From Nymphaea colorata (taxonomy: Eukaryota > Streptophyta > Magnoliopsida > Nymphaeales > Nymphaeaceae): DNA of 60,000 nt. The notes beneath the pieces are model-generated. The model searched no databases. It saw nothing but the letters and a program-made list of their open reading frames with translations, and was not told the DNA's origin. Each line of letters starts with the position of its first letter. Within the stretch, counting starts at the first letter, position 1. The DNA is taken from assembly GCF_008831285.2 (NCBI RefSeq), contig NC_045145.1:8742802-8802801 (forward strand), given 5' to 3'. Shown piece by piece: positions 45,483 through 57,391 of this stretch. Position numbers and translations under genes: made by a program.

Positions 45483-48400
45483 TCAAGTTGGAGCGTATAT
45501 GTCAAATAGGCTCAACTTGGAACAGCAGCTTTGGAATGGTCCCCTTGCAAGAGCCTTAGTAAAGATATCAGCCGTTTGCCCTGTAGTTGAAATGTGTGAG
45601 GTACTTACAAACCCCTTTTGAATCATGTCTCTAGTATAGTGACAATCTACTTCAACATGCTTGGTTCTTTCATGAAAAGCCGGATTATTAGCAATAAACA
45701 GTGCAGCTTTGTTATCACATAACAGTTGCATAGGAAGAGGCACTTCGACAGTAAGATCCAACATCAGGGATCTAACCCACATAACTTCAGCAGTACCCTG
45801 AGCCATAGCTCTATACTCAGATTCTGCACTTGATCTGGCAACCACAGTTTGCTTCTTACTCTTCCATGTAACCAAGTTGGATCCAATAAACACACAAAAT
45901 CCAGTAGTGGATTTTCTGTCTGAGGGGCATCCTGCATAGTCGGCATCAACATACACAGATATAGTGAGTGAGGTACCATTCTGAAAGAAGAGTCCCGTTC
46001 CTGGTGAATTCTTTAGATACCTAAGAATCATCATAGCAGCATCCCAATGAACTTTCTTGGGCTTATCCATAAATTGACTCACTCTGCTAACAGCATAGGC
46101 AATGTCAGGTCGAGTAACAGTGATGTATAGGAGCTTCCCAACAATCCCTCTATACTGTCTTGCATCAACATCTTCAGTATCATCATCATACAAGCGGGTA
46201 TTGATATCCATAGGCGTGGATGCAGGCCGACACCCCAGCATCCCTGTCTCTTGCAAAACATCAGTAACGTATTTCCTCTGGCACATGATAAGGCCCTTTT
46301 GATTTCTGGCAAACTCAATACCAAGGAAATAACGTAGTTCACCAAGGTCCTTGGTGACAAAGTGTTGTCCAAGGACATCCTTGATGTTGGAAATCCCCTG
46401 ATCATCATCCCCTGTAACAATGATATCATCAACATAAACAAGAACTATCACCGTACCTGTAGAAGTCTTCTTGACAAAGAGGGAATGGTCGGCCGAAGAA
46501 CGTCTGAAGCCCTCATTCTCAATATTCTCTGACAATTTCTAAAACCAAGCTCGAGGACTCTGTTTCAGACCATAAATCGCCTTTCGCAATCTGCACACTT
46601 TCTGACACTCCCCCTCAGCAACAAACCCTGGTGGTTGCTGCATATACACTTCTTCATGTAAGTCACCATAGAGAAAGGCATTTTTGACATCAAGCTGTGA
46701 GAGGGACCAATTCTTGCTGACAGCCACAGCAAGGAGAATCCGTAAGGAAGCATGTCGTGCCACAGGAGAGAAGGTATCATAATAATCAACCCCATAAGTT
46801 TGGGTATAGCCTTTTGCAACCAGACGAGCCTTATATCTGTCAATACTGCCATCTGCTCGGTATTTGATAGTAAAGACCCATCTGCAACCAACAATGGCTG
46901 CATCAACTGAAGGAGTAACAAGGGTCCAGGTGCCTCTAGACTGAAGAGCATCCATCTCTTCTTGCATAGCCGCTGCCCATTTGGGATCAGAGAGAGCATC
47001 CATGGGATTCTGTGGAAGAGCAATAGCCGACAGCCCCTTGACAAACTGTCGGTACATAGGGGTGAGTCTATCCATGGATAAATGACCAGAGATAGGATGC
47101 AAAGTGCAACTGCGTTTGCCTTTCCTTTGAGCAATGGGCACATCAAGTTCATTAGGAGCAGGAACATGCTCGTGACATACTCCTATGTCATCATTACATA
47201 AAACATTGTCAGTTGAGTTTGTGTCAGGAATTACCTTGGGCGTGCTGGGTGAAGGCACAGGTGCACATTGAACAGGCGCAGCAGGCTTAGTACGACGATG
47301 GTAGACAGCCCCAAAACGTGGATCAACTGGGTTTGGACAACTCATGAGAGGTAGAGGAAATTGGACTTCATCATTTAATGCAGGCGCCCTTAATTGAGTT
47401 CCATTTGGGGAGAAGAAAGAGGTTGATTCAAAAAATGTAACATCAGCACTCACATAATACCGACGAGTAGAAGGATCATAACATCGATATCCCTTTTGAG
47501 TGCGGGAATAACCAACAAAGATCGTTTTGATGGCCCGAGGAGACAACTTATCTCGCCCAGGACCAAGCAACTGAACAAAGGCAACACATCCAAAAACACG
47601 AGGTGGAACAGAAAACAAGTCTCTGTCAGGAAAGAGGACAGAGATAGGAATAAGGTCTCCCAACACAGATGACGGCATACGATTAATAAGATAGCATGCT
47701 GTGAGAACAGCATCGCCCCAGTAAGAATGGGGAACATGGCTATGTATGATAATGGTTCTGGCAACATCAAGAATATGACGGTGTTTCCGTTCAGCAACCC
47801 CATTTTGTTGGGAGGTATAGGCACAAGAAGTTTGGTGGATGATACCCTTATCCCTGAAAAATTGTTCCAAAGAGGAAGCACAGAACTCAAGAGCATTGTC
47901 AGAGCGCACAATTTTGACACAAGTATCAAACTGAGTCAGAATTTCATTGATAAAATTTTTGATTACATGACCCACTTCAGATTTATGCTTCATAAGAAAA
48001 ACCCAACTAACACGACTATAGTCATCGACAGCAACAAGATAATATCGATGACCTTGAAGAGCAGGTGTACGACTCGGACCCCAAACATCAAAATGAAGTA
48101 ACTCAAACACAGAATGGCTACTTCGACTGGGCCGCGGAGGAAAGGATGACCTATGGTGTTTGCCCAACTGACAAGACTCGCATTGAAAAGAAGACTTGGG
48201 AGACAGCTGAGGAAGAACATGCAGCAGTTTCTGAAACGGTAGATGTCCAAAACGTAAATGCCAAGTATAAGCCGAGGATGAGGACGACCCTGCAGAGGTA
48301 GATCCAGCAAAGGGAAAGGGATGCACTAGCCTGTAAAGACCTCCCTGTTCACGGCCACTGCCAATCACCCTGCCCGTCAGTATATCCTGAAACACAAGAG

Positions 48401-49688
48401 AAGAGGAGTCAAATATCGCACGACAGTTTAAATCTCTGGTAATCTGACTGATAGATAGTAGGCTATGTGGGAATTCTGGTGCATGAAGAACATGTTGCAA
48501 TGGTAATGATGAAGTAAGTTGGACCTCTCCAAGTCCAACAACGGGAGAATATTTGCCATCTGCTAGAATAACCGAGCGACCAGGTGGAGTAGGGACATAA
48601 GAAGTAAACTGTGCCTTGTCTCCACAGAGATGTGTCGATGCACCTGAATCAATGAGCCAATCTGTAGTGTCAGAATACATACCAGATGAAGATGCACTGG
48701 CAGCAGTAGTGATAGTAGATGTGGTTGGATCAGGAGCTTGTTGAGGTCTATCTCCAATCAAGTGTCTCAACTGAGAGATAATATCATCTGCACGTAACTC
48801 ACTGGAGGAAACAGGATGTTGAGTCTTAGGCTGCTCTGGAGAATCAGTAAAAACAGTCTGATTGGCAACAGCTGGACGACCATGTTTCTGCCAACACTTA
48901 TCCACAGTGTGACCAATGCGATGACAAAACTGACATACTGGGCGCGAAGGGGTATTGCCACGGCCACGGTATCCTCGTCCTCTGGCAAAGAGGGACCCAC
49001 CTCTGCCACGAGTAGCAAGCATAGCAGAAGTGGTATCAAGAACAGTCGATGAAGGGATTGGAATTCTGCTTAGCCTACTATAAGCTTCATCAATAGGAGG
49101 AATCGAGGGACTAGTGAGCATCTGATTCTTTGCTGATTCATAAACAGAGTCTAATCCAGACAGAAATACTCCGACCATAAGCATATCTCTGTATGCCTTC
49201 TGTTGCTCACACTTACATGCAGGAAAGTAGCTGTTTAGTCTCTCAAACATGGACTTGAGACTAGAATAATAAGTATGTAGAGGGCGACCATCTTGGCGCA
49301 TCTGATGAATATCATGATGAAGCTGCATAATTCTGGTTTCATTCCTTGCTTGTGAATAGGTGGCTGCAAGGGAATCCCACATATCCTTTGCACTTTCCTT
49401 ATGCAGGACTTCATTGGCAATGTCTTGAGTAAGAGTACCAACAATCCATACCATAACCAACGAATTATCTTTAAACCAAGTAGTATATTTTCCTACCTTC
49501 TGTACGGGCTCGGGCTCCAATATAAGATGTTCCTTCTCATGAGCGATCAAGGTTCTTTTTACTTGCATGGCCCACATCTCGTAATTACCCCCATCCATTT
49601 TGGTGATAAAGCTGGAAAATGGGGAACTCTTCATCTCTCCCGACGACACAAAGGAAGAGGTATTAGCGCCGCTGCTAATTTCAGACAT
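45483..49688 (-). pseudogene. Copia-5 Gag-Pol polyprotein with a single in-frame TAG
   Basis: From 49688: gag [20 protein letters not shown], the CX2CX4HX4C knuckle [14 protein letters not shown], protease [14 protein letters not shown], integrase [17 protein letters not shown] and [24 protein letters not shown] and LVYVDDIIVTGDDD, RNase H VYVDADYAGC, SSAESEYRAM and LLCDNKAALFIAN. The frame is 1401 codons including one TAG at 46539-46541 inside RT, just after SPRAWF. The TAG is not at a gag-pol border, so programmed readthrough is unlikely; it reads as a point mutation or sequencing error. Confidence 0.95.
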
Positions 49689-50348
49689 CGCTCAACACAA
49701 TGGAGGAAACCGAGCCACGGAATAGGAAGTGCAGGCAAAAAGAAGACAATCACATATCGAAAGACAACATGCTGATCATGAAGCAGTTAACACGGGCAGC
49801 AATCCATAAGTCTGATCGGCTGGAAGAGGCAACAACAGAACTGAACGAAGACAGATTACCAAAGGCGACAGCGAAGACGCTGAGAGGAAAATCAGCGTGC
49901 AGAGCAGCGGCGGAGTAGAGGAGGCGATGCAGCGAAGACGCTGAGAAGAAAAATCAACGTGCAGGGCAGCGGCGGAGCAGAGGAGAATGGTGGAGACAGC
50001 AAGGGCGATGCAGCGTGCAGCGGCAGCGGAGAAGCAACAGTGACAGACGGCGGCGGCGGGCGGAGGTGACAGTCACGGCGGGCAGCGGCGAAGATGACTG
50101 CAACAGCGGACGGAGGCGTCGGGCGGAGAAGACAGCAACGGGCGGAGGCGTCGGGTGGAGAAGACAGCAACGGGCGGAGGCGTCGGGCGGAGAGGTCAGG
50201 ACAGCGACTGGCAGAGGCGTCGGGTGGCGAGGTCAGCGACGGGCGGAGATGGGTGGACACGAGCGGGTGGAGGAAGCGCAGCGATGGGCGCGGTCAGGCG
50301 GCGGGCGGCGCCGCTCAATCGGCGCGCCAAGGAGGAGGAGACGGCTGC
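49689..50348 (-). other. Copia-5 leader, GC-rich
   Basis: The region between the primer-binding site and gag is rich in GGCGG and GGAGGCG repeats (for example CGGGCGGAGGCGTCGGG at about 50129-50190). Overlapping open frames here (49892-50393, both strands) are low-complexity Arg/Gly or Pro/Ala strings and not genes. Confidence 0.8.
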
Positions 50349-50361
50349 TGCTCTGATACCA
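50349..50361 (-). other. Copia-5 primer-binding site
   Basis: TGGTATCAGAGCA on the minus strand directly beside the 5' LTR. Confidence 0.9.
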
Positions 50362-50526
50362 TAATAAGATTAGAAAGAATAATCTTTGATTAACCTCGAA
50401 ATCTGCCCTAACTCCTCTTTATATAGACTAGAGGAGAGAGAGAAGTTACAAGAGAAACATCTAAAGGAAAAGTTATTACAAAAGTACCCTCTTAAACCTA
50501 AAACTGAATATAAACACATCTTAACA
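50362..50526 (-). repeat. Copia-5 5' LTR
   Basis: 165 bp, identical to its partner. A minus-strand TATATAAA box is at 50418-50425. Confidence 0.95.
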
Positions 50527-50777
50527 ATATTTCTAGAAATATATTTCTGTGTTTGATGATAAGGAAATATATTTCCACATTTTCAGAAAATTAATACTTA
50601 GTTCGATAATAAGGAAACATTTTTCCACATTTTCTAGAAGAGGAAGATTGATATAGCACATAAACAACAATAACAAGGAAAAGCGTAGACGCATGTGGTA
50701 AAATTCAAACTTAAAATGTGGTAAAATTCAAACTTAAAATGTGGTAAACTTTTAAAACACAATATGATAAGTTTTAG

Positions 50778-52258
50778 ATACAAAAAAAAAATTGAAAGTC
50801 GCCTTTATATTTAAAAACGATTTTTAATTTGGTGAAAATTCTACCAGAAACACAGGACAACCGCTACAATTCCTAGTCTACTTCAAAAACGATCCTACAA
50901 ATAAAAGTTCAATGTTCTCCAGTAAAAACAAATGATATTAGCACGTCAAAAAACAGTAATAAACACTCAATGGAACAATCACACCCATACCGGGTACTCG
51001 TATCCATACCAATGTAACATAAATATCCATGCAACATTGTATATACTACTCATTCCATTCGTACGAATAACCGTACTTCTGATGAACATAGATCTGCATC
51101 TTTTTGACAACACTCCTCAAGACCTGCAGCAAAAGAAATGCAGACATAAAACCGATAGCTTATTTTATGAGGCACAATTGGCTGATATGCCCCAAGTTGT
51201 AACAAGATATTCAGTAAAATACACCAACAGCAGTCGGTAAAGTATACCAACAATTGGAACAACACAAAGAGAAGAAGGCTGCCTTGGGCAACAGAAGATG
51301 CAGAAACAAAGGGAGCACTATGAGAAAGCAGGCAGGCAGGAGGAAGTAAACCAGTTTACCTGAGCTTTTTTGCGATAAAGTAACACGGGAACAAACAACA
51401 GTTCTTGATAAAACAACCAATTCAGCAAACGATGCGCGTCCCTGCTTGTGTAATCTCCAGAGCCCAACCATCAATAACAAAAGCAACATCCTGGATGCAG
51501 AAAACATCAATGCTGACTCCTTTAGAGAACTCAAAGCATCCAGTTTAACTGGACAAAATTATACCATGTTCTACTGTGTGCCTAGTGAGAATACATTAGG
51601 AAGAAAAGGAAACTTCAAAGTATTCGGATATCTATGAGTTACAAATAAGGTAGTGATACCCTGGGAGGGAGAAAAAAAAATTGGTGAATTTGACAACATG
51701 AAAACAAATTTCTTGAAATGGCTCCTCACATTCATAAATTTTGTATTATACAATTTATGCAATTACTTGAGGTATAAAATGACAAAGTTTGCACCTTAGG
51801 CTCTGAGGTGCTTATTCGCATTGTAAGCAACACCCTTTCCAAGCTCCTTGCAACTTCATCTTCTGTCCTCCCATTTACTAACAGAAGCTGTCCTTTTGGC
51901 CATGCATGATCTAACTGACATAGGTTCTACTACCATTTGATAGCTTATGCATGACTAAGTAGTTTGTAATAGAAAGCGCAAGAAATAAGCAGGATTAGGT
52001 CCAACAGAAACAACATCAGCAAGTTTATCAAAAGGAACCATACTATTAGATCTGGATGCTAGCAGTCTTCCTATTAGCTTTCTCACGTATGCCTACACCA
52101 TCTGTGCATGCCTGAGTCTCCACCAACAGCAGCACAAAACAAGATCAAGGGCGTCTTCCCTTCATCCACATACTGAAGATCTTGCATGAAGGAAGAAAAG
52201 AGAACTAAGACCACATTCTGATCACATCCACATACAGCTTGCACACAAAAGAAAGTTT
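50778..52258. repeat. Repeat copy C, internally deleted
   Basis: It joins copy B at the shared word AAGTTTTA (about 50769-50777). Copy C matches copy A 28982-29261 and 34160-34303 with the Copia-3 site empty. It then skips about 1.17 kb (A 34304-35469) at the short overlap TATG (51186-51189) and continues with A 35470-36522. Homology stops at about 52258. The IDH fragment falls in the deleted part; two ALA2 exon fragments remain. Confidence 0.85.
51360..51914 (-). pseudogene. ALA2-type P4-ATPase exon fragments (copy C)
   Basis: Exon 51795-51914 corresponds to the copy A exon encoding PKGQLLLINGRTEDEVARSL and is still free of stops. Exon 51360-51490 gives FVIDGWALEITQA and then, after a frame break, SFAELVVLSRTVVCSRVTL, matching the family in order. 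Donor GTAAAC and acceptor CAG borders are retained. This copy lacks the upstream P-domain exons. Confidence 0.75.
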
Positions 52259-52589
52259 GTGATCTTCGTTCACTTTCTAGTTTGAGAACACCAAAGTACT
52301 TCACATGATTGCTTCACCAATTGAACATAAACTTGCTTATTGAGTAGCTTAGCCCATCTGATCACTAAAGGATTGACCATACCTCAATGATCACTTTTAT
52401 TGTGTTTTACTTTCTTTATCATTTTTTTATTTTTCTAAAGTGTAAGCTTTTACATTTTCTTTCATTTTATCCTGAATGTTTAAATTTTTCAAATAAAGTA
52501 CATTTTTTAGTCAATCAATTCTGGTTTCAATTCAATTTAAGGAATCTTGATAACCTTGGTGTATGTAGTTAATCAAGCATCCCAGTTTG
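52259..52589. other. Unassigned spacer
   Basis: AT-rich; nothing recognisable. Confidence 0.3.
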
Positions 52590-53340
52590 CACATGAACCA
52601 AGGCTAGAAGAATGTTAAGACACTTAAAGGGCACTGTAGGCAATGGCCTCATTTAGGAGAGAACAAACTCGAGCTAGACATGTTGATATTGTTCGCATAT
52701 TCAGATGTGGGTTGGGCTGGAGATCTAGATGAAAGGAAATTAATATCTAGATATTTTTTCTTTGTTAGAGAGAACCTTGTCTAGTGGAGCAGCAAAAAAG
52801 AGTGTTATTGCTAGATCAGGTGCAAAAGCATAATTTAGAGCTACAGTGTTAGCTACATCTAAAAAACTTGGATTCGGACATCTTTTGGTTGCACTTGGAG
52901 AAATTTTGCTGAAGCCAGTTAACCGAAGGGCCATTAAGATTTTATTACATGGTAGAATAAAACACATTAAAACAGATTAGCATTTTATCAGACAAACTAT
53001 TGAAGACCAAGAAGAAGAAGCAAGATATGTTGGCACAAAGAATCACATTGATAACATATTTGGGAAAGGACTAACGAAGGAAGCTTTGGTTCCTTGAGGA
53101 CAAGTCCAGCATGGTTCAAAGGCAAGGCTCAATTGAGGGAGACTATCACCACATATTTATCATATTATTTGCTTTGATAATATGGATTCATTATCCAGCC
53201 CTCTTAAGGGCATTCTAGGCCCTAGTGCCCTAATATATCTTATAAGTAAGAGGGATTTGTCCCACCATGGAGAATGATGCTGCTGCACCACATCCTGATC
53301 CGAGAGAGCAGAGATTGGATTCGCTATTCTGTATAGAGAT
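52590..53340 (+). pseudogene. Copia RNase H and 3' LTR relic
   Basis: Blocks in mixed frames match the copia RNase H end: YSDVGWAGDLDERK (about 52700-52740, cf. YSDADWAGD), HIKTD then HFIRQTIEDQ (about 52962-53010, cf. KHIEIDRHFIR) and HIDNIFGKGLTKEALV (about 53045-53092, cf. IADIFTKAL). A weak polypurine tract (AATTGAGGGAGAC, about 53130-53142) follows, then about 200 bp that could be a decayed LTR. No partner LTR is seen. It is an old fragment unrelated to the young insertions. Confidence 0.65.
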
Positions 53341-55385
53341 TTCGCTAAGTCTTTCTACCTCTGCCTTCATCATAAATCTCTTGAAAGCAACATGGAAATT
53401 ATGGAACTGAAGCTTCAGATGCAAAGGAGAAAAATATCAAAAATATCTCGACATTTTATTTTTGTTTTCAACAGCAGAAGCAAGAAACTTAAAGAATTGA
53501 TAAACCAAGCATTGGCAAATAAAGCTTTCAAAAACGGGACACAATAAGTAAAACATTTGTCAAAAGTAAAAAATTGAATATCGTTTTACATGGATTAGAA
53601 CAGCATTTAGAAAGTTCACGAGCATGATGATCTGGATACTTTGGCTAATGCACAGTTTTTTTTTCTTATGAAGAACATGCTGAACAGGAAATAAGGATTG
53701 AGGCAGTACGAGCCATTAGAAGGGTCCATGTGTGCTTACATAAGTAGAAACAAGACTAACTTTTCCTCCATGAAAGGAAAAAAGAAGGATCCTTTTTTAC
53801 CTTCTCTAAAGCTAGTAAATGAATTTCCCATGCTTATTAGATGTATGTATTTTAGACCTTAATTACAAATTTCAAAGAGGGAACAGTATTTATACTTCGG
53901 GGTTGGAAAGCAGAACAAGTAGAAAACTAAACTAACCTTTGAGTAGAGAATGCAGGATGCAACCAATACCCTCTGCCACTTTGACTCTGAAATTGGCATG
54001 TTTAGAACAGGTGATAAAACGCTGTGGAACACCAAGAAATTTATCATTTATGAGTTGCTTGTGAGAAATTTCATTGAAATATCCATAAAAACAGCATTTT
54101 GTCTAACAAGCACAATAAAGAAGCAATAGGATAGTATTCTCACAAGCGGAACCTCTAAATAAATCAAGAAATCCAGCAAGTGAATGAACACGAGAACAAA
54201 ACAAGCAAGCTGTGCACTGTACAAACATCTACCTTTCATGTTTATATTCCATGGAAGACATTATAAATTCATCTAGCAATCTGTCATACGACCTTGAAAT
54301 CAGAATTTCCAAGGACCAACTTGATAAAATGCTTGCAATGTAGAGGCCCAAAACAGCCCAAAATGAAGGATTCTAATACAAAGAATCAAGGCAAGCTAAA
54401 CAAGGACCCACTCAAAACATATAAATTGATGATGTTCCCCAAGTATGCTTACAAAAAACATGAAACGTATGAGGAATTCATCCCTTAAAACATACAACAA
54501 AGCAGCCCTGAACTAGCTGTTGAACTACTTTCAATGTCTCTAAACTCTAAACGGAGCCGTTGGAGCTGCTCAAAGCTTTGGTGAAAATCTAATTTTGACA
54601 AAACCAATGGAAGTACGGAAACAAAGAATAACAAATTATAAAACATGAAGAAACACTGACCAAAACTACATACAAATACACTTACACACACACACACATA
54701 TATGATGCACACACACAATTATACATGAACCAAGAAACACATGACACATAGCATGTGTGTGTGTAAACCCATATTTGTAACAGCCATGAACGAGGTTACT
54801 AACAAAGCCCCTTGGAGAACTAAAAAAACTAATTGATGCTGTGCACATATTTTTAACACAAATAGCCATAAAGCAGGTTACTAATGAAGCCCTGGAAAAC
54901 TGAAAAAAGAAAAAAGTGATGATCTGCATACCATAGCTCGAAAAATTGAAAATGAAGGCTAAAGAATGAAGATAATTATGAAAAAGAAGATGCTGCACAG
55001 GTATACATATGTATACCAGCGAGTGAAAATTTATGGAGACTAGGAAGCCAAAAGTGAGATCCCAACTTCAGTGTAAGCATTCTTTGTTACTGGAATTGAC
55101 TTCAGTGACTCAAATATCTCAAAATACGCAGGCTATAGGTATCATACTATTTATTCCTTTGTCAGAAATGCTCTTGATTTTTTAACTTCATACAGGAAGA
55201 AACCAGAGTTGAGAAAGGTCAGCTTTCCTACTGTTCTCAGGAAGAAAAAAAATGATGGATCCTTTTTGTTGTATCAAATATGAGATGCAAAATAGAAAGC
55301 AGCATTTAGATTTTAGAGATAAAAAGTAGACCCTATCAGCATTATTTCTTTTATACAGTTCTTTAATGTCAATCAGAAGTGCCAG
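53341..55385. other. Unassigned AT-rich region
   Basis: A (CA)n-rich stretch lies near 54680-54715. No gene or element is recognised; open frames are short and without domains. Confidence 0.3.
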
Positions 55386-55643
55386 TGTTAAGCAGATGCC
55401 ATTGACTTTGATCTAACTGGATCCAGTCTAAATTCATCGCCACATGCCATCCAGATCCACACATCCTTATGTACTGCATTTCAACATATTTTCTGTTAGC
55501 TGAACATATTTGAATGAGAATTATGGCACGACTTATTTCTGACAGAAGTGACCTTGCAGCATCTCTCTTATGTTCTCTCTTCTTTTCTTCTCCTCTGTAT
55601 TGTGAAACTACAGCAATAACAAAATCTTTCATGGTATCAGAGG
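55386..55643 (+). repeat. Copia-like LTR with primer-binding site
   Basis: A possible LTR runs from TGTTAAGCAG (55386) to ATCTTTCA (55631) and is followed at once by TGGTATCAGAGGC, an initiator tRNA-Met primer-binding site. The flanking structure suggests the 5' end of a plus-strand copia element. No gag or partner LTR is recognisable downstream, so the body was lost or is unrecognisable. The left boundary is inferred only from the TGTTA start. Confidence 0.5.
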
Positions 55644-56879
55644 CAGGTTAACAAGCTGTAGATTTTTGTAAAGGTATGTCCAAGGAGATCTGCAACCAAA
55701 AATGCAGTCAAGGGTTCCTTCTTTAATCTCCTTCCTTACTCAAAGGTTATTTTCTCCTTTCAAACATGTTTCCTTCTCTGTTTCCATTCTTCAGAAAATC
55801 CGCAGTAGGAATATTGTTGGTCCTCAACCCTAACGTGCCTGATTTTTTTATTTTTCCTTTTCCTGAACGTCATGATATTACCCTTTTCCACTGTTTCCCT
55901 CTGAAATCTATTTCTGACCCGCAGCTGTCATTGGATCTACAGGTTTTTTGCCTTCATTTCAATTTTGCAGATTTTATCTCCAGTGTCAGGCATGAAAATA
56001 TTAAGCCAGATGCCAGATTTAATATTCCTGTATATCTGCAAATGCAAGTCTGTCTACAGATCTGAAATTATTCCTCCATCTAACATCAGATCTAGAGTTT
56101 TATTTTTCATGATTCTATGGATCCTTCGTGTCTTCTTTTTCAATGTGTTGCTTGTGATTGTTTTAGGTTATGAAGATCCACCCTTGAGATTGCCCTGAGA
56201 TAACCTTAAGGGATGTCATCAGCCCTCATGCTGCCTTAGGGTGTCAGCAGAGAAATTCTTAAGTACTGTCCTCTCATTAAGAAAAGAAGAACATAAAGAA
56301 AAAGAAAGGCTCAATCCCTCATACAAGACTGCTGCTGCGCTGCATCAAAAGACTGTTATATTTCAAAACCAGGGATCTTCTTATCTCGTTCTTCTTCTTG
56401 CATCTAAACCCTTTTACTCTTTCATATTCCTATTGAGAAAAGGGGGATTCCTCCTTTCATTTGGTTTTGTCCAATATCATGCAAATTGTACGATACATAT
56501 CTTAACTTTTTACTTGGACACATCTTGCACCTTAGAAGAGTGTAATGCACCATATCTTACTGTATAGTATTATACAAGGCATGACAATATAGTGTAATAC
56601 GTCTCACATCCCATGACATGAGAAAGGCATGAAAAGAGGGGGGTCTGACCCCCAGTTTTTGTTTAAACTTTAAAAGCTCCCTCTCAATTTTTCTGTGAGC
56701 TGTGAGGGAGATCTCGCTATGTTAAGGAAGAAAACTTCAATTTCAAAATAGATGTACAAGTGAAGTAGCGAACTACGGTTGAAGAAAGACGGGTTTCCAA
56801 TTTCTACCATGAAAGGCATAAAGCCTCATGCTTTTACCATACATTTATATTGTTTTTCTCAAGACATGATTTCAAGTGA
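55644..56879. other. Unassigned region downstream of the lone LTR
   Basis: It may be leader sequence of the lost copia element. The + frames at 55766-56065 and 56241-56567 have no recognisable domain. Confidence 0.3.
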
Positions 56880-57101
56880 CCCACACGGCAATGGTCCACA
56901 TTGGTGAGGGAAATGAAAATTGAAAATCATTTTTATAAGTATTGTAAACAAGACTTATCAGCAAGAATATCTCCGCTAAAACACCATGTAGCTAGGATGC
57001 ATGAGAATGTGGCTCTGTCCACTAGTAAAGGACCACAAGCATTTGCCCGAAGACAATGTATGGACATGATTAATGGTCTCAAAGCAAAAAAATTGGGCTA
57101 G
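56880..57101 (+). pseudogene. hAT-type BED zinc-finger fragment
   Basis: The frame encodes FYKYCKQDLSARISPLKHHV followed by ARMHENVAL and a C-terminal RRQCMDMINGL. This follows the BED-finger pattern of plant hAT transposases and their domesticated relatives (CxxC, SGGISRLKHHLA, HxxxxH). The first zinc-binding Cys appears replaced by Tyr. It ends at a stop at 57101, with no DUF659 or hAT dimerisation region following. It looks like a transposase fragment. Confidence 0.55.
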
Positions 57102-57355
57102 AGTGTGACCCCTAGGAAGTGGAGGATGAGGACAATAAAGATGATATCAACCATTTCACAATTAACTCGTACAAAGTTCATCATGCAGATCACATTCTTA
57201 TTTCTATAAAATAATGCTAGAAGTGCCATAAATAAATAGATGATTGTATATATATATATATATATAGGGGGAGAGAGAGAGACTAACTAGGCTTATTTAT
57301 TCATTTAATTAGCTACAGATGTGCATGTTACATATAAATGAACATATATATATGT

Positions 57356-57391
<36 letters not shown>

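Larger units (their letters stand above)
45311..50526 (-). mobile_element. Copia-5: young Ty1/copia retrotransposon, one stop codon from an open gag-pol
   Basis: Identical 165-bp LTRs (45311-45475 and 50362-50526), TSD ATATT (45306-45310 and 50527-50531) and an initiator tRNA-Met primer-binding site at about 50349-50361. A polypurine tract (CTCCCCCTC in plus orientation) follows at 45476-45484. The empty site is present in copy A (GAAATATATTTCTAG, about 34888-34902). LTR ends are TG and TA on the element's strand, a small departure from TG-CA. Gag-pol is a single frame broken only by one TAG. Confidence 0.95.
38327..50778. repeat. Repeat copy B, interrupted by Copia-4 and Copia-5
   Basis: Copy B consists of 38327-38991, 44388-45310 and 50532-50778, matching copy A at 28407-29071, about 29072-29261 plus 34160-34900, and on to 35118. 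It therefore spans the same host sequence as copy A up to the word AAGTTTTA, where it joins copy C. It contains a private 23-bp tandem duplication (GGTAAAATTCAAACTTAAAA type) at about 50698-50744. Confidence 0.85.

Noticed and set aside
46539-46541. TAG in Copia-5 as programmed readthrough
   Set aside because: It lies inside RT and not at a gag-pol border, with no visible recoding context; a point mutation is simpler.
49892-50393. Arg/Gly- and Pro-rich open frames near Copia-5
   Set aside because: They lie in the GC-rich leader between primer-binding site and gag and are low complexity in several frames at once.
28407-52258. Helitron as the certain carrier of the gene fragments
   Set aside because: I could not find a convincing TC 5' end, a 3' hairpin with CTRR, or an A/T target site; kept only as one of two possibilities.
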